DNA from: Solobacterium sp.
Lineage (GTDB): Bacteria; Bacillota_I; Bacilli_A; Erysipelotrichales; Erysipelotrichaceae
Direction: 5' to 3'
NCBI GenBank assembly: GCA_017419465.1
Contig: JAFOLE010000200.1
Location: 1 to 5,083, forward strand
DNA length: 5,083 nt
Shown: positions 1 to 5,083 of the stretch, in pieces
Layout of the letters: each line of letters begins with the position of its first letter
Position numbering within the stretch: position 1 is the first letter of the stretch
The notes under the pieces: model-generated
The model's database searches: none
Told to the model about the DNA's origin: nothing
The model's input: the letters and a program-made list of their open reading frames with translations, nothing else
Translations under genes and position numbers: made by a program

Positions 1-1
1 A

Positions 2-1045
2 ATTGAACAGGAATATGATTCCATCAGTGAACGGCTGATGTCGGAAGAGGTTCTGAAAGACCCGCGTCAGGTGACAAAACTTTCCCGTGCCCAGGCAAAA
101 CTGACGGCGCTTGTGGATGCCCGTCATGAACTGCAGGATCTCGACGCAAGGATCAGCGAGGCACAGGAACTCGAACATGACAGTGACCCTGAACTGAAGG
201 CAATGGCCGAAGAAGAACTTGCGGAATGCATGCCGAAACAGGACGAACTGCTGGAAAAGATCCGGCGGCTGCTGATTCCGCAGGACCCGGATGATGATCA
301 CAATGTGATCATGGAGATCCGCGGAGGTGCCGGCGGTGATGAAGGAAACATCTTTGCGGGCGATCTGTACCGCATGTATGTGAAATACGCGGAAGGCTGC
401 GGCTGGAAGGTGGATGTCCTGGAGGCATCCGAATCGGAAGCCGGCGGATTCTCGCAGATTATTTTTGAAATCAAGGGCCATGATGTGTACAAGGCGCTGA
501 AGTTTGAGAGCGGTGCACATCGGGTTCAGCGTGTCCCGAAGACCGAATCGCAGGGCCGCATTCAGACAAGCACGGCAACCGTGCTCTGTCAGCCGGAAGC
601 GGAGGATGCGGATGTCGAGATCGATCCGAAGGATCTGACGATCGAAACCCATCGTGCCAGCGGCGCGGGCGGCCAGCATATCAATAAGACCGACAGCGCG
701 GTCCGGATCGTGCATGTGCCGACCGGAATCACGGTCAACTGCCAGGAAGGCCGCAGTCAGATCGAAAACCGGGAAACGGCGATGCGTCTGATCCGCTCGC
801 GGGTATATGAAGAATACCGGCGGCAGCGGGAAGAAGCGGAAGGGAAGATCCGCCGTGCCAAGATCGGCACCGGCGACCGTGCGGAGAAGATCCGCACGTA
901 CAACTACCCGCAGAACCGGGTTACCGATCATCGGATCGGATTTACGATCACCCAGCTCGACCGGGTGATGGAAGGCCGTCTGCAGGATGTGATCGATGCC
1001 CTGCAGGCAGATGATGAGAAGAAAAAACTGGAGAGTGCGGAATGA
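2..1045 (+). CDS. prfA: Peptide chain release factor 1 (RF1), 5'-truncated by the window edge
   Basis: RF1 recognises UAA and UAG in the ribosomal A site and triggers peptidyl-tRNA hydrolysis in the cytoplasm. The reading frame is open from position 2, and the residues before the ATG at 38 (IEQEYDSISERL) match the usual RF1 N-terminal helix. The ATG at 38 is therefore an internal methionine and the true start lies upstream. About 347 codons are visible; RF1 is usually near 355-360 residues, so only about ten are missing. The order is an N-terminal coiled-coil-like domain, then the RF1 core with GGAGGDE, then the stop-codon tripeptide PxT as PKT at 536-544 (in VQRVPKTESQGRI). The catalytic GGQ follows at 668-676 (in SGAGGQHINKTDSAVR). 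PxT rather than SPF separates RF1 from RF2. The stop overlaps the start of prmC, whose product methylates the GGQ glutamine. Family assignment is near certain. Confidence 0.97.
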   Translation: MEQEYDSISERLMSEEVLKDPRQVTKLSRAQAKLTALVDARHELQDLDARISEAQELEHDSDPELKAMAEEELAECMPKQDELLEKIRRLLIPQDPDDDHNVIMEIRGGAGGDEGNIFAGDLYRMYVKYAEGCGWKVDVLEASESEAGGFSQIIFEIKGHDVYKALKFESGAHRVQRVPKTESQGRIQTSTATVLCQPEAEDADVEIDPKDLTIETHRASGAGGQHINKTDSAVRIVHVPTGITVNCQEGRSQIENRETAMRLIRSRVYEEYRRQREEAEGKIRRAKIGTGDRAEKIRTYNYPQNRVTDHRIGFTITQLDRVMEGRLQDVIDALQADDEKKKLESAE

Positions 1046-1911
1046 CATTTGCGGAAGCGGTAAGACAGTATGAAAAGCGCTGTGAGGCATGTGATGTGCC
1101 GGCGGAAACCGTCATGGCATTTCTTGTGGAAATCGCCCAGACCGAGCGCTACAACCTCTACCTGCATTACGATGAGGAAATGCCGGAAGATCTTGCGGCG
1201 AAGTTTTCTGCCGGGATGGAGCGCATCCTGAAACAGGAGCCGATGGCACATGTGCTTGGCTATTCGTGGTTTTACGGCTATAAGTTCACCGTCAACGGGG
1301 ATGTCCTGATTCCCCGGCCGGAGACGGAGGAACTGTGTGCACGGATCCTCGCCGGCATCGACCGCTGTTTCCCGGAAGGGGATGTGGCCTGTGTGGATGT
1401 CGGCACCGGAAGCGGTGCAATCGCGGTGACCCTTGCATGTGAGGAACCGCGGATCGTCATGGACGCAACGGATATCTCCGAGCCGGCGCTTGCGACTGCC
1501 CGGATCAATGCGGAAAACAACGGCGCGCGCATTTCGTTTTATGCGGGTGATATGTTAAAACCGCTCATCGAAGCCGGAAAGAAGTATGATGTACTGGTGT
1601 GCAATCCGCCGTATATTCCCTCGGATGAGGAAATGGAACACGCGGTGGTGGATTTTGAACCGCATGTCGCGCTGTTTGGCGGCGAAGACGGACTGAAATT
1701 CTACCGCGAGGTATTTGCGGACTGCCGGAAGGTGCTGAAGGACAAGGCATTTATGGCCTTTGAAATGGGCTGGAACCAGCGCGAGGCAATGAGCGCGCTG
1801 GTAAAAGAAGCACTGCCGGAAGCGCAGTTTGAGATCCGAAAGGACATGAACGGAAAAGACCGGATGCTGTTTGTATATTTCAACTGTCCGGAAGCGATGG
1901 AAAGAGGGTGA
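1042..1911 (+). CDS. prmC: Release factor glutamine N5-methyltransferase PrmC (HemK family)
   Basis: PrmC uses S-adenosylmethionine to methylate the glutamine of the GGQ motif in RF1 and RF2, which raises termination efficiency. The 289-residue product has the usual family length and two-part layout. A helical N-terminal release-factor-binding domain (about 1-85) is followed by a Rossmann-type methyltransferase domain. Visible motifs are IPRPETEEL at about 90-98, the SAM-binding loop DVGTGSG at 119-125, and the catalytic NPPY at 188-191 (bases 1603-1614), which binds the target glutamine amide. FGGEDGL follows, as is typical for the family. The ATG shares the ATGA overlap with the prfA stop, and a GGAGAG Shine-Dalgarno at 1030-1035 lies 6 bases upstream, supporting this start and translational coupling. 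The pairing of enzyme and substrate gene is the classic arrangement. Confidence 0.96.
   Translation: MTFAEAVRQYEKRCEACDVPAETVMAFLVEIAQTERYNLYLHYDEEMPEDLAAKFSAGMERILKQEPMAHVLGYSWFYGYKFTVNGDVLIPRPETEELCARILAGIDRCFPEGDVACVDVGTGSGAIAVTLACEEPRIVMDATDISEPALATARINAENNGARISFYAGDMLKPLIEAGKKYDVLVCNPPYIPSDEEMEHAVVDFEPHVALFGGEDGLKFYREVFADCRKVLKDKAFMAFEMGWNQREAMSALVKEALPEAQFEIRKDMNGKDRMLFVYFNCPEAMERG
1907..1911 (+). promoter_or_regulatory. Ribosome binding site of the sortase gene, embedded in the prmC stop
   Basis: GGTGA, which matches the 3' half of the anti-Shine-Dalgarno complement, spans the prmC stop codon and lies 6 bases before the ATG at 1918. It fixes the sortase start at 1918 in preference to the next in-frame ATG at 1987, which lacks a comparable site. 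It also suggests that ribosomes terminating on prmC can reinitiate on the sortase gene. Confidence 0.6.
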
Positions 1912-1917
1912 GATCTG

Positions 1918-2901
1918 ATGAAAGAGATTGAACCGGTCGATGAGGAATTCGACGGAGAATATGAAGAAGATCCGGAAGCGGGTCTGATGGAAACGGAAGT
2001 GATCCGGATCCGTGATGACGGAGAAAACGGTCTTGAGGCGACGACCGCCCTGAAGATCAGTGATATTCCGGAAGAGGCGGAGGAGAAACCGAAGGTGTCT
2101 TCGCCGCGTCCTGCACCGAAAAAGAAGAAGCAGGGAAGAAAACTGAAGCCGGCAGCGCGGCTTCTGTTAAGAATCATTCTGGTTGCCTCCCTGATCACCG
2201 GCGGATGGTCCGGCTTCCAGCTGTATCTTGGAAACAAGGCATACCGCGAAGGTATGAACGCATACTCCAAGCTGAGCGAGAAGAATACGGGAAATGCGCC
2301 GGAAGAAGCAGTGGCCGATGACGGACTGGGTATTGAATATACGCCGGCGGACTTCAAAGCACTGGCGGAGATCAATTCCGATATTGTCGGCTGGATCACG
2401 ATTCCCGGCACCCAGATCGATTATCCGATCGTACAGGGACCGGACAATGAGTACTATCTTGAACACCTGTTCACGAAGGAAACCAACCACACCGGCTGTG
2501 TATTCATCGATGTGACGAACCACAGGGATTTCAGCGATCAGAACAACATGCTGTATGCGCACCACATGCGCAACGGCTCGATGTTCTCGGATCTTGAAGG
2601 ATACCGGAAGGAAGGCTTCCTGGAAGAACATCCGTACTTTGTGCTTCAGACGCTGGATGCGGTCTACCGTGTCGAGCCGTTTGCGGATGTGCTCGGCGAT
2701 GCGTATTCCACCTACAACCAGACATCGTTTACGGACAATACGGAATTCATGAATTTCATCGACAACATCCGCGCAAACAGCACCTTCCAGACGGATACTG
2801 TCGTAACGGAGGAAGATCAGATCCTCGGTCTGTCCACCTGCCGCTATGATGCCTCGGAAGGACGCTATGCGGTGTTCGGCAAGATGGTACGTGTCAAATA
2901 A
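1918..2901 (+). CDS. Class B-type sortase with long charged cytoplasmic N-terminal tail
   Basis: Sortases are membrane-anchored cysteine transpeptidases that cleave a C-terminal sorting signal in secreted proteins and join the protein to peptidoglycan or a pilus subunit. In this 327-residue product, residues 1-60 are strongly acidic and 61-80 are Pro/Lys-rich (RPAPKKKKQGRK). A hydrophobic segment at about 82-104 (LLLRIILVASLITGGWSGF) acts as a signal anchor, placing the catalytic domain outside. The domain (about 140-327) carries NSDIVGWITIPGTQIDYPIVQG, typical of class B. The catalytic histidine is in LYAHHM (H215), the cysteine in LSTC (C308) and the arginine at R316. Class B enzymes usually have YGHHM, so Ala replaces Gly here. 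The gene starts 6 bases after prmC and probably ends the prfA unit. No sorting-signal substrate (LPxTG or NPxTN-like) is in the window, so the substrate is unknown. The subclass is assigned by motif recall only, so no srtB symbol is given. Confidence 0.92.
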   Translation: MKEIEPVDEEFDGEYEEDPEAGLMETEVIRIRDDGENGLEATTALKISDIPEEAEEKPKVSSPRPAPKKKKQGRKLKPAARLLLRIILVASLITGGWSGFQLYLGNKAYREGMNAYSKLSEKNTGNAPEEAVADDGLGIEYTPADFKALAEINSDIVGWITIPGTQIDYPIVQGPDNEYYLEHLFTKETNHTGCVFIDVTNHRDFSDQNNMLYAHHMRNGSMFSDLEGYRKEGFLEEHPYFVLQTLDAVYRVEPFADVLGDAYSTYNQTSFTDNTEFMNFIDNIRANSTFQTDTVVTEEDQILGLSTCRYDASEGRYAVFGKMVRVK

Positions 2902-2914
2902 ATGTGCCTTGAAC

Positions 2915-2948
2915 CGGCAGTGCCGCAGCGACCCGCTGCATTGCAATG
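2915..2948 (+). other. Cluster of three abutting small hairpins in the sortase 3' untranslated region
   Basis: Three perfect inverted repeats lie end to end after the sortase stop. They are CGGC-agt-GCCG (2915-2925), GCAGCG-acc-CGCTGC (2925-2939) and the loopless palindrome CATTG/CAATG (2939-2948). None is followed by a T-run, so they are not themselves intrinsic terminators. They could stabilise the mRNA 3' end or be chance structure. The first two share base 2925 and the last two share base 2939, so not all can form fully at once. Confidence 0.4.
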
Positions 2949-2968
2949 TAACGCGTTTGTATACCAAT

Positions 2969-2996
2969 CCCCCCAAACTTGGGGGTTTATTTTTTT
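2969..2996 (+). terminator. Rho-independent terminator after the prfA-prmC-sortase unit
   Basis: A C6 run (2969-2974) pairs with a G5 run (2981-2985) around the AAACTT spacer, where an extra A-T pair can form. The stem is followed at once by TTTATTTTTTT (2986-2996). The short but all-GC stem with a strong T-tract is a standard intrinsic terminator, 67 bases after the sortase stop. Confidence 0.85.
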
Positions 2997-3003
2997 AAAA
3001 TCG

Positions 3004-3012
3004 TGATAGAAT
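3004..3012 (+). promoter_or_regulatory. Putative extended -10 promoter for the small peptide - tsaC - glyA unit
   Basis: TGATAGAAT contains the extended -10 TG, one spacer base, and TAGAAT, which matches TATAAT at five of six positions. It lies just after the upstream terminator and is the only good -10 candidate before the next genes. No convincing -35 box is seen at 16-18 bases; the region there is the GGTTTATTT of the terminator T-tract. An extended -10 can work with a poor -35. The expected transcription start is around 3018-3020, only a few bases before the ATG at 3023. Confidence 0.45.
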
Positions 3013-3022
3013 GCGTACTGTT

Positions 3023-3112
3023 ATGAACAGAAACAGAGTCTGGATGCGGTATTTCATGATCGCCATGGTCATTCTTGTCGTAATGAGCATGCTGCTGAGC
3101 GTGTTCCGCTGA
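3023..3112 (+). CDS. 29-residue single-pass membrane peptide (Prli42-like in style)
   Basis: The ATG at 3023 opens a 29-codon frame ending in TGA at 3110-3112. It has a basic N-terminus (MNRNRVWMR) followed by one hydrophobic stretch rich in Met, Val and Leu (from YFMIAMVILVV to LLSVF) and a terminal Arg. This is the usual build of a small Firmicute membrane peptide with its N-terminus inside. From memory, the pattern of a basic head followed by Met/Ile/Leu-rich helix with Ser near the end resembles the stressosome-associated peptide Prli42 of Listeria and relatives, but the resemblance is loose and could be shared hydrophobicity alone. The stop lies 11 bases before tsaC, so the two are probably cotranscribed. 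No Shine-Dalgarno precedes the ATG; if the promoter at 3004-3012 is real, translation would be leaderless or nearly so. Internal ATGs at codons 8, 12 and 15 are alternative starts. It might also not be translated. Confidence 0.55.
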   Translation: MNRNRVWMRYFMIAMVILVVMSMLLSVFR

Positions 3113-3123
3113 GAAAAGGGAAT

Positions 3124-3735
3124 ATGAGACGGTTTGAATCTGATGAAATTGAAGCGGCCGCAGAAGTCCTGAAACAGGACGGATGTATCGCCGCCGCAAC
3201 CGACACGGTATTCGGCGTCTGTGCACGGATCTCTGGAGAAGGAATGAACCGGCTGTACGAGGTAAAGAACCGGCCGCGTTCCAAACAGTTCCCGATCATG
3301 TGTGCCGATGTGAACCAGCTGCGCACGGTCGCAGAGGTATCGGACATGGCAGACACGATTATTCAGGCCTTCATGCCCGGTCCGCTGACCGTGATCCTGA
3401 AGGCAAAGGAAAGCGTCCCTGCCGCAGTACGCGGCGGCGGAAGCACACTGGCCATCCGGCTTGCGACGAGCAGTCAGCTGAAACAGCTGATCGAGGCAGT
3501 CGGAACACCGCTGTTTATGACAAGCGCGAATCAGTCGGGCATGCCGGAATGCAGGACCGAAGAAGAAATTGAGGTCTCCTGTCCGAAGCTCGACGGAATC
3601 CTTGAAGGCACCGTATTCTACAACCGGGCCAGTACCATTGCGGATCTCACCGGGGAAACGCCGAAGATCCTGCGGGAAGGTCCGATTACAATTGAACAGA
3701 TGAATCAGGCACTGAGGAGGAAGACAGATGATTGA
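3124..3735 (+). CDS. tsaC: L-threonylcarbamoyladenylate synthase, single-domain TsaC type (Sua5/YciO/YrdC family)
   Basis: The enzyme makes threonylcarbamoyl-AMP from threonine, bicarbonate and ATP; TsaB, TsaD and TsaE then transfer the group to A37 of tRNAs reading ANN codons (t6A). The 203-residue product covers the YrdC domain only and lacks the C-terminal Sua5 domain of the longer YwlC/Sua5 form. Visible motifs are ATDTVFGV (26-32 region, usually TET.YG), KNRPRSKQFPI with K48 and R50, MPGPLTVIL (84-91), SANQSG (134-139), STIADLTG (170-177) and ILREGPIT (182-189). The segment usually seen as RxPxH reads RLATSS (112-117), a departure from the common form. The ATG follows AAGGG (3116-3120) at only 3 bases, a tight spacing. 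The gene overlaps glyA by 8 bases. Its place between prmC and glyA fits ywlC synteny. A YciO-type paralogue without proven t6A activity cannot be ruled out. Confidence 0.88.
   Translation: MRRFESDEIEAAAEVLKQDGCIAAATDTVFGVCARISGEGMNRLYEVKNRPRSKQFPIMCADVNQLRTVAEVSDMADTIIQAFMPGPLTVILKAKESVPAAVRGGGSTLAIRLATSSQLKQLIEAVGTPLFMTSANQSGMPECRTEEEIEVSCPKLDGILEGTVFYNRASTIADLTGETPKILREGPITIEQMNQALRRKTDD
3715..3720 (+). promoter_or_regulatory. Strong ribosome binding site of glyA inside the tsaC 3' end
   Basis: AGGAGG, a full Shine-Dalgarno core, lies 7 bases before the glyA ATG at 3728 and within the last codons of tsaC. It is the best ribosome binding site in the window. It confirms the glyA start and implies high glyA translation from a shared mRNA. 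Confidence 0.88.
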
Positions 3736-4948
3736 CCAGGAACTTCAGAAGGCACTTAACGCAGAAGGCAAACGCCAGCGCGAAAACATCGAACTGATTG
3801 CGTCGGAAAATTACTGCTCGAAAGAAGTACGCGAGCTTTCCGGATCGATTCTTACCAACAAATACGCAGAGGGTTATCCCGGCAAGCGTTACTACGGCGG
3901 ATGCGAGAATGTAGACGTCATTGAAAATCTCGCGCGTGACCGGGCATGTGAACTGTTCGGCGCTGACCATGCGAATGTACAGCCGCACAGCGGATCCCAG
4001 GCAAACATGGGCGTATACTTCTCCGTTCTGAATCCGGGCGACAGGGTTCTCGGTATGGACCTTGCGGCAGGCGGCCATCTGACACACGGCGCAAAGGTCA
4101 GCTTCTCCGGGAAACTGTATGACTTCTATTCCTATGGCGTAAACCGGGAAACCGAGCGCATTGACTATGATCAGCTCCGCAGGGAAGCACTGGAGCTTCA
4201 GCCGCGGATGATCGTTGCCGGCGCAAGTGCATATTCCCGTGCACTGGATTTCAAGGAGTTCCGCTCCATCGCGGACGCATGCGGCGCATACCTGATGGTC
4301 GACATGGCGCACATTGCCGGACTCGTTGCCGGCGGCATGCATGAAAACCCTGTTCCGTATGCGGATTTTGTTACAACAACCACACACAAAACACTGCGCG
4401 GTCCGCGCGGCGGCATGATCCTCTGCAAGGAGGAATACGCAAAGGCTGTGGACAAGGCAATGTTCCCGGGCATGCAGGGCGGTCCGCTCTGCCATATCGT
4501 GGCTGCCAAGGCACAGTGCCTGTATGAGGCAATGCAGCCGGAGTTTAAGGATTATGCAGCTCAAATTGTAAAGAACTGCGCTGTTCTGGCAGACACCCTT
4601 CAGAAGGAAGGCTTCCGGCTTGTGACAGGCGGAACCGACAACCATCTGATTCTCGTCGATGTCAAGAGTTCCATCGGCATTACCGGCCGCGAAGCGGAAG
4701 TTGCGCTCGATGAAGTGAACATCACCGCAAACAAGAATGCGATTCCGTTCGATGAGGAAAAGCCGAACACAACCAGCGGCATCCGGCTTGGAACTGCCGC
4801 AATGACAACCCGCGGCTTTAAGGAAGAAGAGTTCCGCAAGGTCGGCACATGGATCGCACAGGTCCTCAAGAACAAGGAAGACCTGGTGCTGAAACAGCAG
4901 ATCCAGCAGGAAGTCATTGCGCTCACCGCAAACTATCCGTTCGCATAA
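3728..4948 (+). CDS. glyA: Serine hydroxymethyltransferase
   Basis: A cytoplasmic pyridoxal-phosphate enzyme that converts serine and tetrahydrofolate to glycine and 5,10-methylene-tetrahydrofolate, feeding purine, thymidylate and methionine synthesis. The product has 406 residues, close to the usual 410-420. Recognisable parts are ELIASENYCS (22-31), the NKYAEGYPGKRYYGG block (44-58), NVQPHSGSQAN (83-93), GGHLTHGAKVSFSG (115-128), the cofactor-binding VDMAHIAGLVA (191-201), and the lysine motif TTTTHKTLRGPRGG with Schiff-base K221. NAIPFDEE and SGIRLGT, with the substrate carboxylate-binding arginine at 353, lie near the C-terminus. The sequence is complete with no missing catalytic residue. 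It overlaps tsaC by 8 bases, so no promoter or folate-type riboswitch separates them. Expression presumably comes from the promoter before the small peptide gene. A strong hairpin terminator follows 11 bases after the stop. Confidence 0.98.
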   Translation: MIDQELQKALNAEGKRQRENIELIASENYCSKEVRELSGSILTNKYAEGYPGKRYYGGCENVDVIENLARDRACELFGADHANVQPHSGSQANMGVYFSVLNPGDRVLGMDLAAGGHLTHGAKVSFSGKLYDFYSYGVNRETERIDYDQLRREALELQPRMIVAGASAYSRALDFKEFRSIADACGAYLMVDMAHIAGLVAGGMHENPVPYADFVTTTTHKTLRGPRGGMILCKEEYAKAVDKAMFPGMQGGPLCHIVAAKAQCLYEAMQPEFKDYAAQIVKNCAVLADTLQKEGFRLVTGGTDNHLILVDVKSSIGITGREAEVALDEVNITANKNAIPFDEEKPNTTSGIRLGTAAMTTRGFKEEEFRKVGTWIAQVLKNKEDLVLKQQIQQEVIALTANYPFA

Positions 4949-4959
4949 GAAACCATAAG

Positions 4960-5009
4960 AAAAGCAGAATTCCGGATTACTTCGTGTAATCACAGAATTC
5001 TGCTTTTTT
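4960..5009. terminator. Bidirectional intrinsic terminator between glyA and the convergent gene
   Basis: AAAAGCAGAATTC (4960-4972) pairs perfectly with GAATTCTGCTTTT (4995-5007). An inner stem GATTAC (4975-4980) pairs with GTAATC (4986-4991) around the loop TTCGT, with a small asymmetric internal loop between the two stems. The plus strand ends in six Ts (5004-5009). The minus strand reads TTTTCTTA after the stem, so the same hairpin can stop transcription arriving from the minus-strand gene ending at 5021. Confidence 0.9.
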
Positions 5010-5020
5010 ATTATTCGTTC

Positions 5021-5083
5021 TCAGATCAGACCGCTGATCAGAATGACCGCAATCAGAACCGGAAGGATGTATTTCAGATAAAC
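5021..5083 (-). CDS. C-terminal 20 codons of a multi-pass membrane protein, possibly a sodium-dependent (NSS-family) transporter
   Basis: On the minus strand the frame entering at 5083 reads VYLKYILPVLIAVILISG followed by LI and TGA (complement of 5021-5023). A basic/aromatic residue pair, then LKYILP and a hydrophobic helix ending in SGL just before the stop, is how many bacterial neurotransmitter:sodium symporter family proteins end. The fragment is too short to prove the family; another polytopic membrane protein is possible. The convergent orientation towards glyA and the shared terminator 11 bases beyond the stop support it as a real gene end. The remainder lies beyond the window. Confidence 0.6.
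   Translation of the reverse strand, partial: VYLKYILPVLIAVILISGLI

Noticed and set aside
38..40. ATG at 38 as the start of prfA
   Set aside because: The frame is open to the window edge and the upstream residues match the RF1 N-terminal helix; starting here would leave the protein too short.
2294..2752. Overlapping plus-strand frames inside the sortase (2294-2515 and 2555-2752)
   Set aside because: They have Arg/Thr/Ser-rich shadow composition, no ribosome binding site, and lie within a well-supported gene.
2905..2975. A tRNA or decayed tRNA on the minus strand, suggested by GGTTCAA near a short stem
   Set aside because: The putative T-arm stem fails, the central hairpin has a 3-base loop rather than a 7-base anticodon loop, and no acceptor stem can be formed.
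2167..2976. A 269-codon open frame on the minus strand across the sortase
   Set aside because: It is antisense to a sortase with an intact catalytic triad, shows no family motif, and would start at the terminator stem. It is a shadow.
3113..3123. A separate promoter or riboswitch directly before tsaC
   Set aside because: Only 11 bases separate the small peptide stop from the tsaC ATG, enough for a ribosome binding site but nothing more.
3686..4993. A 435-codon open frame on the minus strand across glyA
   Set aside because: It lies wholly opposite a certain glyA gene, its translation has odd Cys/His-rich composition with no recognisable family, and it runs through the terminator hairpin. It is a by-product of codon use in glyA.
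1..5083. A defence, mobile or other undescribed multi-gene system
   Set aside because: All large genes are recognisable housekeeping or sortase genes in conserved order. No transposase, integrase, toxin-antitoxin pair, direct repeat array or attachment site was seen.

Overview
The window is an ordinary chromosomal housekeeping segment of a Gram-positive bacterium of the Firmicutes (Bacillota). Its moderate-to-high GC, class B-type sortase and gene order fit a gut Erysipelotrichia-like lineage, though the lineage is an inference from style and not from any search. The order prfA - prmC - (sortase) - tsaC/ywlC-type gene - glyA matches, from memory, the Bacillus subtilis order prfA - prmC - spoIIR - ... 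- ywlC - ... - glyA. Most of the intervening genes are absent here and a sortase sits in the spoIIR position.

Layout. Positions 2-1045 hold release factor 1, whose N-terminus lies just outside the window. It overlaps by 4 bases the gene for PrmC (1042-1911), the methyltransferase that modifies the GGQ glutamine of release factors. A sortase with a single N-terminal membrane anchor follows after 6 bases (1918-2901). These three genes look like one transcription unit. It ends in a structured 3' region (2915-2948) and a short intrinsic terminator (2969-2996). Immediately downstream, an extended -10 promoter-like element (3004-3012) precedes a tiny 29-residue membrane peptide gene (3023-3112). 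Next come a single-domain threonylcarbamoyl-AMP synthase (3124-3735) and serine hydroxymethyltransferase glyA (3728-4948), which overlaps it by 8 bases. A long hairpin at 4960-5009, with T-tracts on both sides, ends this second unit. It probably also ends a convergent membrane transporter gene whose last 20 codons are at 5021-5083 on the minus strand.

Functionally, three genes support translation: RF1 terminates, PrmC matures RF1 and RF2, and TsaC starts t6A formation on tRNAs reading ANN codons. GlyA supplies one-carbon units and glycine. The sortase is the odd member, a cell-surface transpeptidase with no substrate gene in view.

No undescribed multi-gene system is visible. The points most worth a second look are the unannotated-type 29-residue membrane peptide with an apparently leaderless or very short-leader start, and the sortase, with its long charged cytoplasmic tail, placed inside the release-factor operon. 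No tRNA, rRNA, CRISPR array, insertion sequence or prophage signal was seen.
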